Shown: positions 1 to 8,460 of the stretch, piece after piece
Layout of the letters: each line of letters begins with the position of its first letter
Numbering within the stretch: the stretch's first letter is position 1
Origin: CAZERD01 sp964515405
GTDB lineage: Bacteria > Campylobacterota_A > Desulfurellia > Desulfurellales > CAZERD01
Assembly: GCA_964515405.1 (NCBI GenBank)
Contig: CAZERD010000052.1
Coordinates: 1-10,449 of the forward strand
DNA length: 10,449 nt
Direction of reading: 5' to 3'
Program-made: the position numbers and the translations under genes
The notes under the pieces: generated by a model
What the model was told of the DNA's origin: nothing
What the model saw: the letters and a program-made list of their open reading frames with translations, nothing else
Databases searched by the model: none

Positions 1-486
1 GAATTCTACTGACGCCCCAAGGGAGTGTGAACAGTCCTCGAGTATCTTTATACCGTATTTCTCTCTAATATGGGCGAGATGTTCCTGATCAACCATTTTC
101 CCGGAGAAGTGAACTACAAATATGGCTTTTATCTTACTATTGTTGCGGAGTATTTCTTCTGCAATGTCAAGGTTGATGTTACCGTCTTTGTTTATATCAA
201 CGAATATGGGTTTTGCTCCAGCGTAAAGTATGGAGTTTGAGGTGGCTACAAATGAGTTGGGTGTAGTTATCACCTCATCCCCTTCCTTTAAAATACTGAG
301 TGCGGCTATGTGTAGCGCGGCGGTACCGTTTGACACAGCGACTGCATATTTGGCTCCTGTGGCACGTCTTATTTCGTCTTCAAATAATTGTACTGCTGGA
401 CCCGTGGTCAGGAGATCTGATCTTAGCACTTCAACCACAGCTTTTATGTCTTCTTCATCAATGCACTGTCTGCTATATGGTATCAT
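1..486 (-). CDS. pseC: PseC, pseudaminic acid pathway aminotransferase, N-terminal part (cut by window edge)
   Basis: This is the first 162 codons of a DegT/DnrJ/EryC1/StrS-type, PLP-dependent sugar aminotransferase; the frame runs open through the left edge. PseC transfers an amino group, usually from glutamate, to the C4 keto group of the PseB product, giving UDP-4-amino-4,6-dideoxy-N-acetyl-beta-L-altrosamine in the cytoplasm. Seen: the typical opening MIPYSRQCIDEEDI, LLTTGP at 25-30, the phosphate-binding SNGTAALH at 52-59, TPNSFVATSNS at 75-85, and EDCSHSLGA at 150-158, whose Asp151 should contact the pyridine nitrogen of PLP. The Schiff-base lysine, expected near residue 180-190, lies outside the window. 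The ATG overlaps the pseB stop as ATGA, and only a weak GAAGA precedes it, so translation is probably coupled to pseB. A related aminotransferase of another sugar pathway is possible, but the pseB neighbour and the N-terminal sequence favour PseC. Confidence 0.93.
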   Translation of the reverse strand, partial: MIPYSRQCIDEEDIKAVVEVLRSDLLTTGPAVQLFEDEIRRATGAKYAVAVSNGTAALHIAALSILKEGDEVITTPNSFVATSNSILYAGAKPIFVDINKDGNINLDIAEEILRNNSKIKAIFVVHFSGKMVDQEHLAHIREKYGIKILEDCSHSLGASVEF

Positions 487-1472
487 TCTTCTATGAGTTT
501 AAGGGCTTCTTCTCTGGTGAGCCACCATGTGTTTTTGTCGGAACTGTACTCAAATCCGTAGCCGACTGGTTTTCCGCGTTCACCGAGCCTGTTTACAGAG
601 TAGTCTGCTTTTCCTGAAAATCTTATTGATGGTCTGATAACATAGTGGTCCGGAAACTCAAGGGTTAAATGGCTGTCATCCCGGGGGCACATTACCTCGT
701 GTAGTTTTTCCCCCGGTCTTATGCCTATTACTTTTATTTTTCCATCTGGGTATATGGCTTTTGCCAGGTCTATAACCTTCATAGAAGGTATCTTGGGAAC
801 GAATATTTCTCCCCCCTGCATTCTCTCAAAGTTCTTGAGAACGAAGTTCACTCCCTGTTGTATGGTGATCCAGAACCTTGTCATCCTTTCGTCTGTTATG
901 GGTATGAACTCAGCTTTTTCATCTCTAAGTCTTTTGAACAGGGAAACCACTGAACCCCTTGAACCTATGACGTTCCCGTACCGCGTTATTGAGAATCTTG
1001 TTGGTCCTCTACCGACTATGTTATTTGCAGCTATAAAGAGCTTGTCTGCGGCGAGTTTTGTTGCTCCGTAAAGGTTTATGGGGTTTACAGCTTTGTCTGT
1101 GGAGATGTTCATCACCTTCTTGACCCCATTTTCTATAGCCGCGAATATCACATTTTCTGCTCCATAAACATTTGTTTTGACAGCTTCCATGGGATTATAC
1201 TCTGCTATGGGTACGTGTTTGAGAGCCGCCGCATGAATAACGTAGTCAACATCTCTCATTGCCATGAACAGGCGGTCTCTGTCTCTTATATCGCCTATGA
1301 AGTATCTCATACACGGGGCGTTGAATGCCTGAGCCATTTCGTATTGCTTGAGTTCATCCCTTGAGTATATAATTATCTTGTTTGGTTTGTACTTTTCAAG
1401 AAGTGTTCTTGTTATTCTCTTCCCGAATGTTCCTGTGCCACCCGTTATCAGTATGTTTTTACTGTTGAACAT
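483..1472 (-). CDS. pseB: PseB, UDP-GlcNAc 4,6-dehydratase (5-epimerising)
   Basis: A 329-residue extended short-chain dehydrogenase, full length for PseB. PseB takes UDP-GlcNAc, removes water across C4-C6 and inverts C5, giving UDP-2-acetamido-2,6-dideoxy-beta-L-arabino-hexos-4-ulose, the first step to pseudaminic acid. Seen: the NADP-binding GGTGTFG at 11-17; YSRDELKQ at 36-43; HAAALKHVP at 80-88; STDKAVNP at 124-131, with the Asp126-Lys127 pair typical of inverting dehydratases; the catalytic YxxxK as Tyr135 and Lys139; RYGNVIGSRGS at 164-174; and IRPGEKLHE at 251-259. The alternatives in this family (CapE/WbjB/FlaA1-like) carry out the same type of reaction; the close fit along the whole length and the following pseC support PseB. 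The start has a good Shine-Dalgarno, GGGAG, six bases upstream. It lies in the 11-base gap after the preceding gene, so this is an operon member. Confidence 0.95.
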   Translation of the reverse strand: MFNSKNILITGGTGTFGKRITRTLLEKYKPNKIIIYSRDELKQYEMAQAFNAPCMRYFIGDIRDRDRLFMAMRDVDYVIHAAALKHVPIAEYNPMEAVKTNVYGAENVIFAAIENGVKKVMNISTDKAVNPINLYGATKLAADKLFIAANNIVGRGPTRFSITRYGNVIGSRGSVVSLFKRLRDEKAEFIPITDERMTRFWITIQQGVNFVLKNFERMQGGEIFVPKIPSMKVIDLAKAIYPDGKIKVIGIRPGEKLHEVMCPRDDSHLTLEFPDHYVIRPSIRFSGKADYSVNRLGERGKPVGYGFEYSSDKNTWWLTREEALKLIEE

Positions 1473-1483
1473 CTTGGCTCCCT

Positions 1484-4243
1484 TTAGTGTGTTTTTAGTT
1501 CTTTTGCTTTCTTGATTAGCACTTCGTATTCCTTTTCAAGGCCGAGAGCCTTATAGCACATGGCTATTTTGGTAACGGTCTGGGATTTGTCCGGTGAGAT
1601 TGGTAAGTGAGCTCTGAAATACTCTATCGCCTTTGTGTAATCCTTGACTTGAAAGTAAAGGTTCCCCAGTATGTCTCCCACTTCGGGTTTGAGTTCTTCT
1701 TTATCTTCAACAGCTTTTTCCAGATGCTCCATCGCTAGCGAGGGGTTGTTTTTGATGAGGTATATCTTGCCCAGAGCTAAATGCACGAATGGGGAGTATC
1801 CTGAGTGGTCTATGGTTTCACGGATATAACGTTCTGCTTCGTCTATTTTTCCTTTATCTATAAGAATGCTTCCCAGGAGAAAAGGTACATCTCCGAATGC
1901 CCCGTAGGTGTTGTAAAGCTTCATTAGATTGGAGAAGGCTTCATCAAGCTTGTTTGATTTGATGAGTTCAAAGGCTGTTTTGTAGGTTGAGTAGGATATA
2001 GAGTCTTCTTTTAATTGATTGAATAATAATTTCTGCTGTATAGCCTGTTTCTCTGAGTGTTCTGCCTCTTCTATTGTTTTTAGCCATTTTCTGGCTGTGT
2101 TATTATTTGGTTCCATAAGGAGAACCCTTCTGATGAAACGTTTTGCTAGTGTTAAATTGTTTTCGTTTATAGCTTTCTGTGCCAGTATAAAGTGGGATTC
2201 GGGCTTTTTTTTCTCCACTTCGAGGTCAAATTTTGCTTCCTCAAATTTGGGATTTCTTGATAGAGCCTCCTCGTAACATTCAATAGATTCCCTGTGCGTG
2301 AATACGTTCATACCGTAGAATTTTCCCATGTAGTAGTATAACTCTGCTCTGTCGTGTACCCCAGCGGCTTCTTTTGCTATTTCAAGCCCTCTATACATGT
2401 CTCTAAAAGCAACGAGGGATTTGCACAGCTTTAAGACACTATCTATGTTCTGCAGAAATATTTCCTTGTTTGAATAATACTCCTCAAGGAGCTTTAGGTG
2501 GAGTTCCAGTTCTTCAATTTTCTTCAGCACTAATTGGGATTTTTCCCTTATGAGCCTGAAGTATTTTATTGATTGTTCTATTCTTTTTTCTGTGGTATGC
2601 CCCTCTATATCCACCTCTTCTTGGTAGAAGTTGAAGAATTCCTCAAAATAATACTGTGCCACTACGTTGCTTAGTATGAAACTAAATGTCAATTCGTCGT
2701 TTATTCTGTTTGATTCTTTCACAAGTTTTGCTATATCCGATTCTCTCCTTGTTTTTTTCCATTTTTTCTCTATTTCATAGTCCAGTTTTAGGGCCTTGGA
2801 GGATTCCTTTATCAGCTCCTGTATGTCTTTTTTTATTCTGGATGTTGCTTCTACAAACTGTCTGAAGTTTGGTTTGTCGCTGTTCAGTGTTATAGGTTTG
2901 TAGCTAATACCTTTTCTTATAAATGTGTCTATTGCTTCTCTGAATGTCATGAGTTCTGTGTTTGAGATGAAGGCACCGCCTTCTGTGGCATTGATAACCC
3001 TTATTCCGCGTTCTTTGAACCTTGCTGAGATGATTTCTGCTATTTGTAGACCGCTCATTAGGTTTGCGTCAGTTGGTACTCTCTCTTGGTAGTTTCCCTT
3101 GATCCATAGGATCTTTCCGGGTATTTTGCCCTCAAGATATACACCTTTTGCATGGTCCATTGCTCCTGAATAAGCCCAGTCTTGACCTATCAGAATGATG
3201 GGGTTTGCTCCTGTTATATAGGCCGTAAGCATGGCAAGATGGGTTACAGCGTTTATGGATAGCTTATCCATTTCCATTTTACCTGTTATTTCTTCGTAAT
3301 ACTTTATTAAGGATGATGGTTGGTGGTTGAATATTGTGTGCCTGAACAGCTTTGGTATGGAGTAGTGTATTGCACCCTCGCAGATGTATGTAATGTCGCT
3401 TTTCTTTTTCAACTTCAGGATAGGAGTGTACTTTTCCATTGTTACCTGTTTGTAATCAACCCCGCACATGATGTCGGGGTGTATGTTTTTATTAAGCAGT
3501 ATGGATACCACTGAATCAACTGCTATTATAGGTATTTTGCCTTTGACCTCATGGAGTAGGTCAATATTTTTAGATAGTGACGGGCCCGAGGCCACTATAA
3601 CTACAGGTGTGTCTTTGAATAAATTGCGAAGTTTGTCTATATGAGTGCCGTGGACCATGTCGGGAATGTTTTTGATAATGTTTTCACTTATTGTTTGGGA
3701 GAATCCTATGAGTGTGTTTCTGTTCAGCAGTATAGGGGAGTACAGCTTTTTTAGGATTTCGCGGGCTTTTTTGAGTGGGAACTGCTTTATGTTCTCGTAG
3801 CCTGGTATCTGATACTCAACGACATTTCCCCATGTTAGCTTGTTTTTCAGGATTTCAATGGTGAGTTGTAAGGTCCTCTGCAATCTGTTTTCTTCTGGTG
3901 TGACGAGGATAAGGTTTTTGAATTTCAGAATATCTGATAGATCCACGCTTTCTAAGGCTTTTTTTATGACACACAGATCAGTTTCTATACACACTAGGTT
4001 GCTTTTGGGTGAGTGCTCAATAATTCTTCTCAGTGTATTGCCGCATCCGAATCCGTACACCACAATGGTGTCTATAGGTCTTAACCTGGTTGTTTTAACA
4101 TCTCTGTTATCTGTTAAGATACCATCTATTGATATACCATTTTGCTCAACCTTTATTTCTCTGTGTTCACAGCATAGGGTATGTAGTTTTGCATGTATTT
4201 TTGGCAATCTTTCTTTTAATAGGGTTTCGTTGGTTTTAAGCAT
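1484..4243 (-). CDS. maf: Maf-family (DUF115/MptE-like) flagellin glycosyltransferase with C-terminal TPR region
   Basis: A 919-residue protein of the motility accessory factor family. In Campylobacter, Helicobacter and Aeromonas such proteins are needed to attach pseudaminic or legionaminic acid to flagellin before export. Seen: an N-terminal Rossmann-like part with VVYGFGCGNTLRR near 61-73 and CIETD near 85-89; the Maf core with VVIVASGPSLSKNI at 214-227, AVDS at 241-244, CGVDY at 260-264 and IGQDWAYSGAMDHAKG at 352-367; a charged, probably coiled-coil helical stretch near 465-590; and about six TPR-like helix pairs from about 624 to 914, for example LGKIYLIKNNPSLAMEHLEKA. Family members are usually some 600-700 residues, so the TPR region is an extension. 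The frame stays open upstream to a TTG at 4291, but the ATG at 4243 is chosen because a near-perfect GGGGAGGGG lies just before it. The next gene, pseB, follows after 11 bases. The glycosyltransferase role is inferred from family and context; the exact sugar is not shown by the sequence. Confidence 0.88.
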   Translation of the reverse strand: MLKTNETLLKERLPKIHAKLHTLCCEHREIKVEQNGISIDGILTDNRDVKTTRLRPIDTIVVYGFGCGNTLRRIIEHSPKSNLVCIETDLCVIKKALESVDLSDILKFKNLILVTPEENRLQRTLQLTIEILKNKLTWGNVVEYQIPGYENIKQFPLKKAREILKKLYSPILLNRNTLIGFSQTISENIIKNIPDMVHGTHIDKLRNLFKDTPVVIVASGPSLSKNIDLLHEVKGKIPIIAVDSVVSILLNKNIHPDIMCGVDYKQVTMEKYTPILKLKKKSDITYICEGAIHYSIPKLFRHTIFNHQPSSLIKYYEEITGKMEMDKLSINAVTHLAMLTAYITGANPIILIGQDWAYSGAMDHAKGVYLEGKIPGKILWIKGNYQERVPTDANLMSGLQIAEIISARFKERGIRVINATEGGAFISNTELMTFREAIDTFIRKGISYKPITLNSDKPNFRQFVEATSRIKKDIQELIKESSKALKLDYEIEKKWKKTRRESDIAKLVKESNRINDELTFSFILSNVVAQYYFEEFFNFYQEEVDIEGHTTEKRIEQSIKYFRLIREKSQLVLKKIEELELHLKLLEEYYSNKEIFLQNIDSVLKLCKSLVAFRDMYRGLEIAKEAAGVHDRAELYYYMGKFYGMNVFTHRESIECYEEALSRNPKFEEAKFDLEVEKKKPESHFILAQKAINENNLTLAKRFIRRVLLMEPNNNTARKWLKTIEEAEHSEKQAIQQKLLFNQLKEDSISYSTYKTAFELIKSNKLDEAFSNLMKLYNTYGAFGDVPFLLGSILIDKGKIDEAERYIRETIDHSGYSPFVHLALGKIYLIKNNPSLAMEHLEKAVEDKEELKPEVGDILGNLYFQVKDYTKAIEYFRAHLPISPDKSQTVTKIAMCYKALGLEKEYEVLIKKAKELKTH

Positions 4244-4247
4244 ACAA

Positions 4248-4257
4248 CCCCTCCCCC
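4248..4257 (-). promoter_or_regulatory. Strong Shine-Dalgarno that sets the start of the Maf gene
   Basis: On the minus strand the sequence reads GGGGGAGGGG, then TTGT, then ATG at 4243. GGAGG is six bases from the ATG, an ideal spacing. The upstream in-frame TTG at 4291 has no purine-rich site before it (GCCAGTCTCAAAAACTC). Translation most likely begins at 4243, leaving 65 non-coding bases (4244-4308) after the pump gene. In that gap I see only a weak AT-rich hairpin at 4275-4289 (GTATTT-ACA-AAATAC) with no T-run, so no convincing terminator. Confidence 0.8.
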
Positions 4258-4308
4258 ATACTACTATTTTCGGAGTATTTTGTAAATACAAGAGTTTTTG
4301 AGACTGGC

Positions 4309-7300
4309 TTATTTCTCTTTAGTGGAGTCAAACATATATGCGAACATAGGTACGTAAACCAGCGTTAGGAATGTTCCGACAAGTAGCCCTCCGACGGCTA
4401 CATCTGCCAAAGGGGAAAGTCTCTCCAAGCCCACTGCCCATTCAAGGGCTATAGGTATCATTCCTGCTATAGTGCCGAATGCTGTCATCATGACGGGTCT
4501 AAACCTTACCCTTACACTCTCTATGGCGCTCCCAAATGGAGATTCCTTCTCCCTGTATTTCTGGTAGAAGTCTATAAGCAAAACGGAGTTTTTAATGATT
4601 ATGCCGAACAGTAGCAGAAGGCCCATGAGGCTGGGCATACAACTGGGCTTATTGAATATGAGCATTCCCCATGCCGCGCCTATCATTGAGAGTGGGAGAA
4701 CCACAATCATGACAAGGGCCATCCTCACAGAACGGTAAACGGCTATCAATACCATTATTAACGCTATGACCCCTATGAGTATGGCTTTTATCATTCTTTT
4801 GAAGCTTTCATTTAACTGGGATATGCTGCCTGCTTGAGATATGCGGAACCCAGTTGTGTTTATATGCTTTAGAGCTCTATCACTGTCTTCTGTTATAAGA
4901 CTTATGGGTTTTTTGTTCCTGTATGCTGTCACGTCCACGCTGTAGAGGAGATCGTATCTTTCTATTTTTGCTGCACTGAGGGTTTTCTCGAATGTTGCTA
5001 CGGCATCTAGCGGGATATAGTAGCCATGTGGTGTTTTTATAGGTAACAGCTTTATGCTCTCAAGGTTTCTGCTGAACTTTCCTTTGAGATATACTCTAAC
5101 AGGTTGTGTGTTCATTGAAATGAAGTTCCCGTTGAGGGATACGATTCTGCCGTTTGTTGGTATTTGCATGGCTATGGAGTAAGGTGTTAGGCCGTAGCTT
5201 AGGGCTTTGTTTGTGTCTATTTTAACTTTCACTTCCTCAAAATCTTTTTCCCAGCTTGTGTCGACAGAGGTTAGTCCCTTTATGTGCTCCATGGCTTTCT
5301 TTATCTTTAAAGCCTCTCTTGGCAGGTTTTGATATGTTGGACTCTGTATCCTTACGTCAAGGGGTGCCCTTATTGACGAGAGCGGTGTAGCTCCATAGTC
5401 GTAAACATCTACGCTCTTTATCCCTGGGATTTTGTTGAGCCTGTTTCTGAATATTGTTTCAATTTGCCACATGTTTAGCTTTCTATGGAATCTATCAACG
5501 CAGTTTACTGTTATGGAAGCCTCACTTGGTAACCCTCCGCTCCCAAAGGCCATTACACCTGCCTCGGAGCCGAATGAAGCTGAGCTCATGACAACATACT
5601 TTTGCTTGTGTAACCAAGTGAGAAACGGTTTTATTCTTTTTTCCACGGAGTCAACGGTATCGTTTGAGCTAAATTTGACATGTATCTTTATTATCCCGGT
5701 GTCCATGGGTGGCATTATATCTTGACCTATGACTGGCATGATTGTTTTCACGCTTACAAGCAGAACCACAAGTACTCCAGCTATGAGCATGACTCTCCTA
5801 AGGTATCTGCCTCTTCCATTGGAGAATTTGAGTATACCGACATAGGGTTGTATCAACCTGCCGATTGTTTTCTGATACAATTTTTCAAACCATTGTTCTA
5901 CTGCGGTTTTCTTGGTCCCGTGCTTGTAGAGATAGGCTGATAGCTTGGGTATAAATGTCACTGAAAGGAAGTATGAAACGATTAGGGCTATTATCAGCGT
6001 TGAGACCAACGGCATGAATATTTTTTGGGCGTATCCCCCAACGAACATCATTGGGAACAAGACGACTATGGTGGATAATGTGCCTGCGAAAACGGGGCCT
6101 ATTACCTCCTTTGTACCGTTTTTAATGGCTGTTTCTAGATCTTCTTTCAACTCTGTTAGGTGTCTTTCTATGTTTTCAAGCACGACAACTGCATCGTCGG
6201 TGAGCATACCCAGAGCGAGTATGATGGCCGTGTAGACGACTATGTTTAATTCACCTCCGGTTAGCCATAATATGGCTATGGTTGAAAAGAAGACCATTGG
6301 TATTGACAGACCTGCTGCTATTATAGCTCTAAAGTTGCCTAAGAATATTAGTAAGACGAACAATGTAAATATGATTGCATCTCTAAGAGCTTCTAACATG
6401 TTTGAGTTGGATGTTTCTATCAGGGTTCTCTGGGTGTCTGAGATTTCAAATCTTATGTTAGGGTATTTCCTCTCAAGGTATTTCATCGCTTTTCTTGCTG
6501 CGTTACTTACGGCGAGCACATTTCCTCCAGGTGCTCTTTCTATTGCTAGAGCTATTGCTTTCTTGCCATTGCCCATGTATCCGCTGAATCTCTTTTCGTA
6601 CGACCATTTTACTGTGGCAATGCTGCTCAAAGGGATGTTTGGTGCGACTTGTAGTTGTTTTAGCTTTTCCACTTCGTCCCTTTCCCCGTAGTATGTAAGA
6701 GTGAAAAAGTTGTTTTTTCCTTTCATGAATCCTATAGGCATATCCTTGTTTATGGACCTTACTGCATTTATGATTCTATCTATGGATAGATTGTATTTGG
6801 CAACCTTGTATGGGTCTATGGCTATGGTTATGGCACCTTTGTATCCACCGAACACCTCTACGTTTCCTATCTCTCTGTTGCTCAGAAGGTAAGGTTTTAT
6901 GAAATTATCAGCTATTTTTCTTATGTCTCCAAGCGTTATGCTTGAGTTTTTGGGGCTTAGTGATATAACATCAACGGGTAATGTAAAGCTTCCCACTGTG
7001 TATATTGATGGGTGGGCATCTAGTGGTAACTTGGATTTTACCCTTGCAAGTGCGTTTGAAACATCTACGGTTGCGTTTTTTAGGCCCTTTTTATACTCAA
7101 ATTCCACCTTCACTATGGAGAAATTGGCAGTATTTATGCTGCTTACCTGTCTAACAAGGCTTATTTTCGAGACTTCTTGCTCTATTGGTTTTGAAACTGT
7201 GCTTGCAGCTACTGTAGCTGTTGCTCCAGGTATTTGCGTAACTATAACTACCTCTGGTCTTGCGCTGTCTGGGAAAAGGTTTTTGGGTAACTCATTCAGA

Positions 7301-7377
7301 CCTATGATGCCTAGCACGAAGAAGAGGGCTATGATGCTGAACAAGGTGTATGGTCTCTCGTAGAAATACTCAAACAT
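4309..7377 (-). CDS. RND efflux pump inner-membrane subunit (AcrB/HAE-1 type)
   Basis: A 1022-residue resistance-nodulation-division transporter, full length for the family. It is a proton-driven trimer in the inner membrane that takes substrates from the periplasm or outer leaflet and passes them to the adaptor and outer-membrane channel. Seen: TM1 near 10-27, a porter loop to about 330, TM2-TM6 at about 332-476, TM7 near 528-548, a second porter loop to about 862, and TM8-TM12 to about 1015. TM4 carries the proton-relay Asp pair, Asp394-Asp395, in MLTDDAVVVLENIER, and TM10 carries the matching Lys929 in FGIIIKNSVLLIDF. The DD pair, rather than the single Asp with DAAVVM seen in CusA-like metal pumps, points to organic substrates (drugs, solvents, lipids, bile-like compounds). 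The actual substrate cannot be read from sequence. The ATG directly follows the adaptor's TAG stop (TAGATG), and AAAGGAG lies six bases upstream inside that gene. Confidence 0.96.
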   Translation of the reverse strand: MFEYFYERPYTLFSIIALFFVLGIIGLNELPKNLFPDSARPEVVIVTQIPGATATVAASTVSKPIEQEVSKISLVRQVSSINTANFSIVKVEFEYKKGLKNATVDVSNALARVKSKLPLDAHPSIYTVGSFTLPVDVISLSPKNSSITLGDIRKIADNFIKPYLLSNREIGNVEVFGGYKGAITIAIDPYKVAKYNLSIDRIINAVRSINKDMPIGFMKGKNNFFTLTYYGERDEVEKLKQLQVAPNIPLSSIATVKWSYEKRFSGYMGNGKKAIALAIERAPGGNVLAVSNAARKAMKYLERKYPNIRFEISDTQRTLIETSNSNMLEALRDAIIFTLFVLLIFLGNFRAIIAAGLSIPMVFFSTIAILWLTGGELNIVVYTAIILALGMLTDDAVVVLENIERHLTELKEDLETAIKNGTKEVIGPVFAGTLSTIVVLFPMMFVGGYAQKIFMPLVSTLIIALIVSYFLSVTFIPKLSAYLYKHGTKKTAVEQWFEKLYQKTIGRLIQPYVGILKFSNGRGRYLRRVMLIAGVLVVLLVSVKTIMPVIGQDIMPPMDTGIIKIHVKFSSNDTVDSVEKRIKPFLTWLHKQKYVVMSSASFGSEAGVMAFGSGGLPSEASITVNCVDRFHRKLNMWQIETIFRNRLNKIPGIKSVDVYDYGATPLSSIRAPLDVRIQSPTYQNLPREALKIKKAMEHIKGLTSVDTSWEKDFEEVKVKIDTNKALSYGLTPYSIAMQIPTNGRIVSLNGNFISMNTQPVRVYLKGKFSRNLESIKLLPIKTPHGYYIPLDAVATFEKTLSAAKIERYDLLYSVDVTAYRNKKPISLITEDSDRALKHINTTGFRISQAGSISQLNESFKRMIKAILIGVIALIMVLIAVYRSVRMALVMIVVLPLSMIGAAWGMLIFNKPSCMPSLMGLLLLFGIIIKNSVLLIDFYQKYREKESPFGSAIESVRVRFRPVMMTAFGTIAGMIPIALEWAVGLERLSPLADVAVGGLLVGTFLTLVYVPMFAYMFDSTKEK

Positions 7378-8460
7378 CTATTGCTCCTTTACTACCTTTA
7401 CTCCACCGAGGAGCTTTATAAAGATATCTGGTTTGGCAACGATGATGTTTTTGTCTATTATCCTCTGGTTGTTGATGGCCAGCCCTTCTTCTCCATGTGC
7501 TATTATATGCACTTTGATGGGTATAGCCCTTTGGTTTGTCAACTCAAAGACGTAATTTGCTCCGTTGTCACTCAACACTGCGTCAAATGGGAGCTTTATA
7601 GCTTTACCTTTGAAGACCACAACTCCCACCTCTACCCTTGAGCCGGAGTTTAGATTTGTTGAGATATCTGCCTTATACTGATTCAAACCGTTAAATGTGC
7701 TGTTTAGGGGGAAAACTTTGTAGAATTTACCGTGAAATATTATTCCCTTCGGTTTTATATTGCTTGGCAGATCAATGAGTATGTATTTGTTTTCCCTTGT
7801 GCTGACTTCGCATATTGGTTTCCCCGGCATTGCCATATCGCCGATATTCTGGAACTTTTTGCTTATGATTCCGTTTATAGGGGATTTTATTATTGTGTAT
7901 CCCAGCAGTGTGTTGAGCTCCCTGAGAGTGGTTTTCATGTTTTTTATATGCGATTCTATGGATGATATGTTTGCCCTCATGTTTGATATGGTATCTGCTT
8001 CTTTCTGATATTGTTCTATGGATGCCCCATTTACATTCATCAGTTCTTTGGTTCTTTCGTGTGATAGTATGAGATTTTTTAAGGATAATTTAGCTGCTCT
8101 GAGCTTTGAGTATAACGATTTCAGTTCCGTTTTTGTGCTTAGAATTTTTGACCTGGTTGAGTTTGAGTCAAGTTTTACTATTATTTCTCCTTTTTTTACT
8201 AGGCTGCCGAGAGGCTTTATGCTCAGTATTCTTGCTGCTACCTTGGTTGATATAACTACGTTTGCTCCACTTTTTATTACACCAAGTGAGGTGAGTGTGA
8301 GCATGAAATCTGTTTCCTTTGGCTTTATGGTTTTAACTACTTCTGGGTAGATCTTTGGTGGATTGAGTTTGTTCAGTTCTTCTTTCTTCTTTTTAATTAG
8401 CAATGCTCCACCAATTGTTAGTGCTATAGCAACTATTACTATGGGTACAATCTTTTTCAT
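7378..8460 (-). CDS. RND periplasmic adaptor (membrane fusion protein, HlyD/AcrA type)
   Basis: A 360-residue adaptor that would link the RND pump to the outer-membrane channel across the periplasm. Seen: an N-terminal hydrophobic segment at about 4-22, followed by a lysine run. There is no lipobox cysteine, so the protein is probably held by an uncleaved membrane anchor rather than a lipid. The first half of the lipoyl/barrel-sandwich domain is near 60-98 (AARILSIKPLGSLVKKGE); an alpha-helical hairpin rich in Lys, Ser and Leu runs over about 100-186; the second lipoyl half is SPINGIISKKFQNIGDMAMP at 193-212; beta-barrel and membrane-proximal domains follow to the end. The start overlaps the TolC-type stop as ATGA, with GAGGAG eight bases upstream, so translation is probably coupled. 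The adaptor family is clear; membership in this pump complex is inferred from the operon. Confidence 0.95.
   Translation of the reverse strand: MKKIVPIVIVAIALTIGGALLIKKKKEELNKLNPPKIYPEVVKTIKPKETDFMLTLTSLGVIKSGANVVISTKVAARILSIKPLGSLVKKGEIIVKLDSNSTRSKILSTKTELKSLYSKLRAAKLSLKNLILSHERTKELMNVNGASIEQYQKEADTISNMRANISSIESHIKNMKTTLRELNTLLGYTIIKSPINGIISKKFQNIGDMAMPGKPICEVSTRENKYILIDLPSNIKPKGIIFHGKFYKVFPLNSTFNGLNQYKADISTNLNSGSRVEVGVVVFKGKAIKLPFDAVLSDNGANYVFELTNQRAIPIKVHIIAHGEEGLAINNQRIIDKNIIVAKPDIFIKLLGGVKVVKEQ

Noticed and set aside
1..6. The window starts with an EcoRI site (GAATTC), suggesting a clone end.
   Set aside because: The same site also occurs at about 8725 inside the window, so this may be coincidence, and the pseC frame runs cleanly through it.
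721..1071. Open frames on the plus strand opposite pseB, and similar ones opposite all other genes.
   Set aside because: They lie antisense to strongly recognised genes, match no known motif and lack convincing ribosome sites, so they are shadows of the real genes.
2205..2212. An eight-base A tract (minus strand) in the Maf gene, and shorter ones near 2752-2758, as phase-variation sites.
   Set aside because: Phase-variable maf genes are known to use longer G/C tracts. Runs of 7-8 A are expected at Lys-Lys codons in an AT-rich gene.
4275..4289. Hairpin GTATTT-ACA-AAATAC as a terminator after the pump gene.
   Set aside because: The stem is short and almost all A/T, with no following T-run on the minus strand, so it should not terminate transcription.
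4263..4291. Promoter-like boxes before the Maf gene: TTGTAT (4291-4286), 17-base spacer, AATAGT (4268-4263), and a sigma28-like TCCGAAAA (4274-4267).
   Set aside because: The sigma70-like pair would place the transcript start inside the Shine-Dalgarno. The sigma28-like box lacks a matching TAAA-type -35 at the right spacing. Neither is better than chance in AT-rich DNA.
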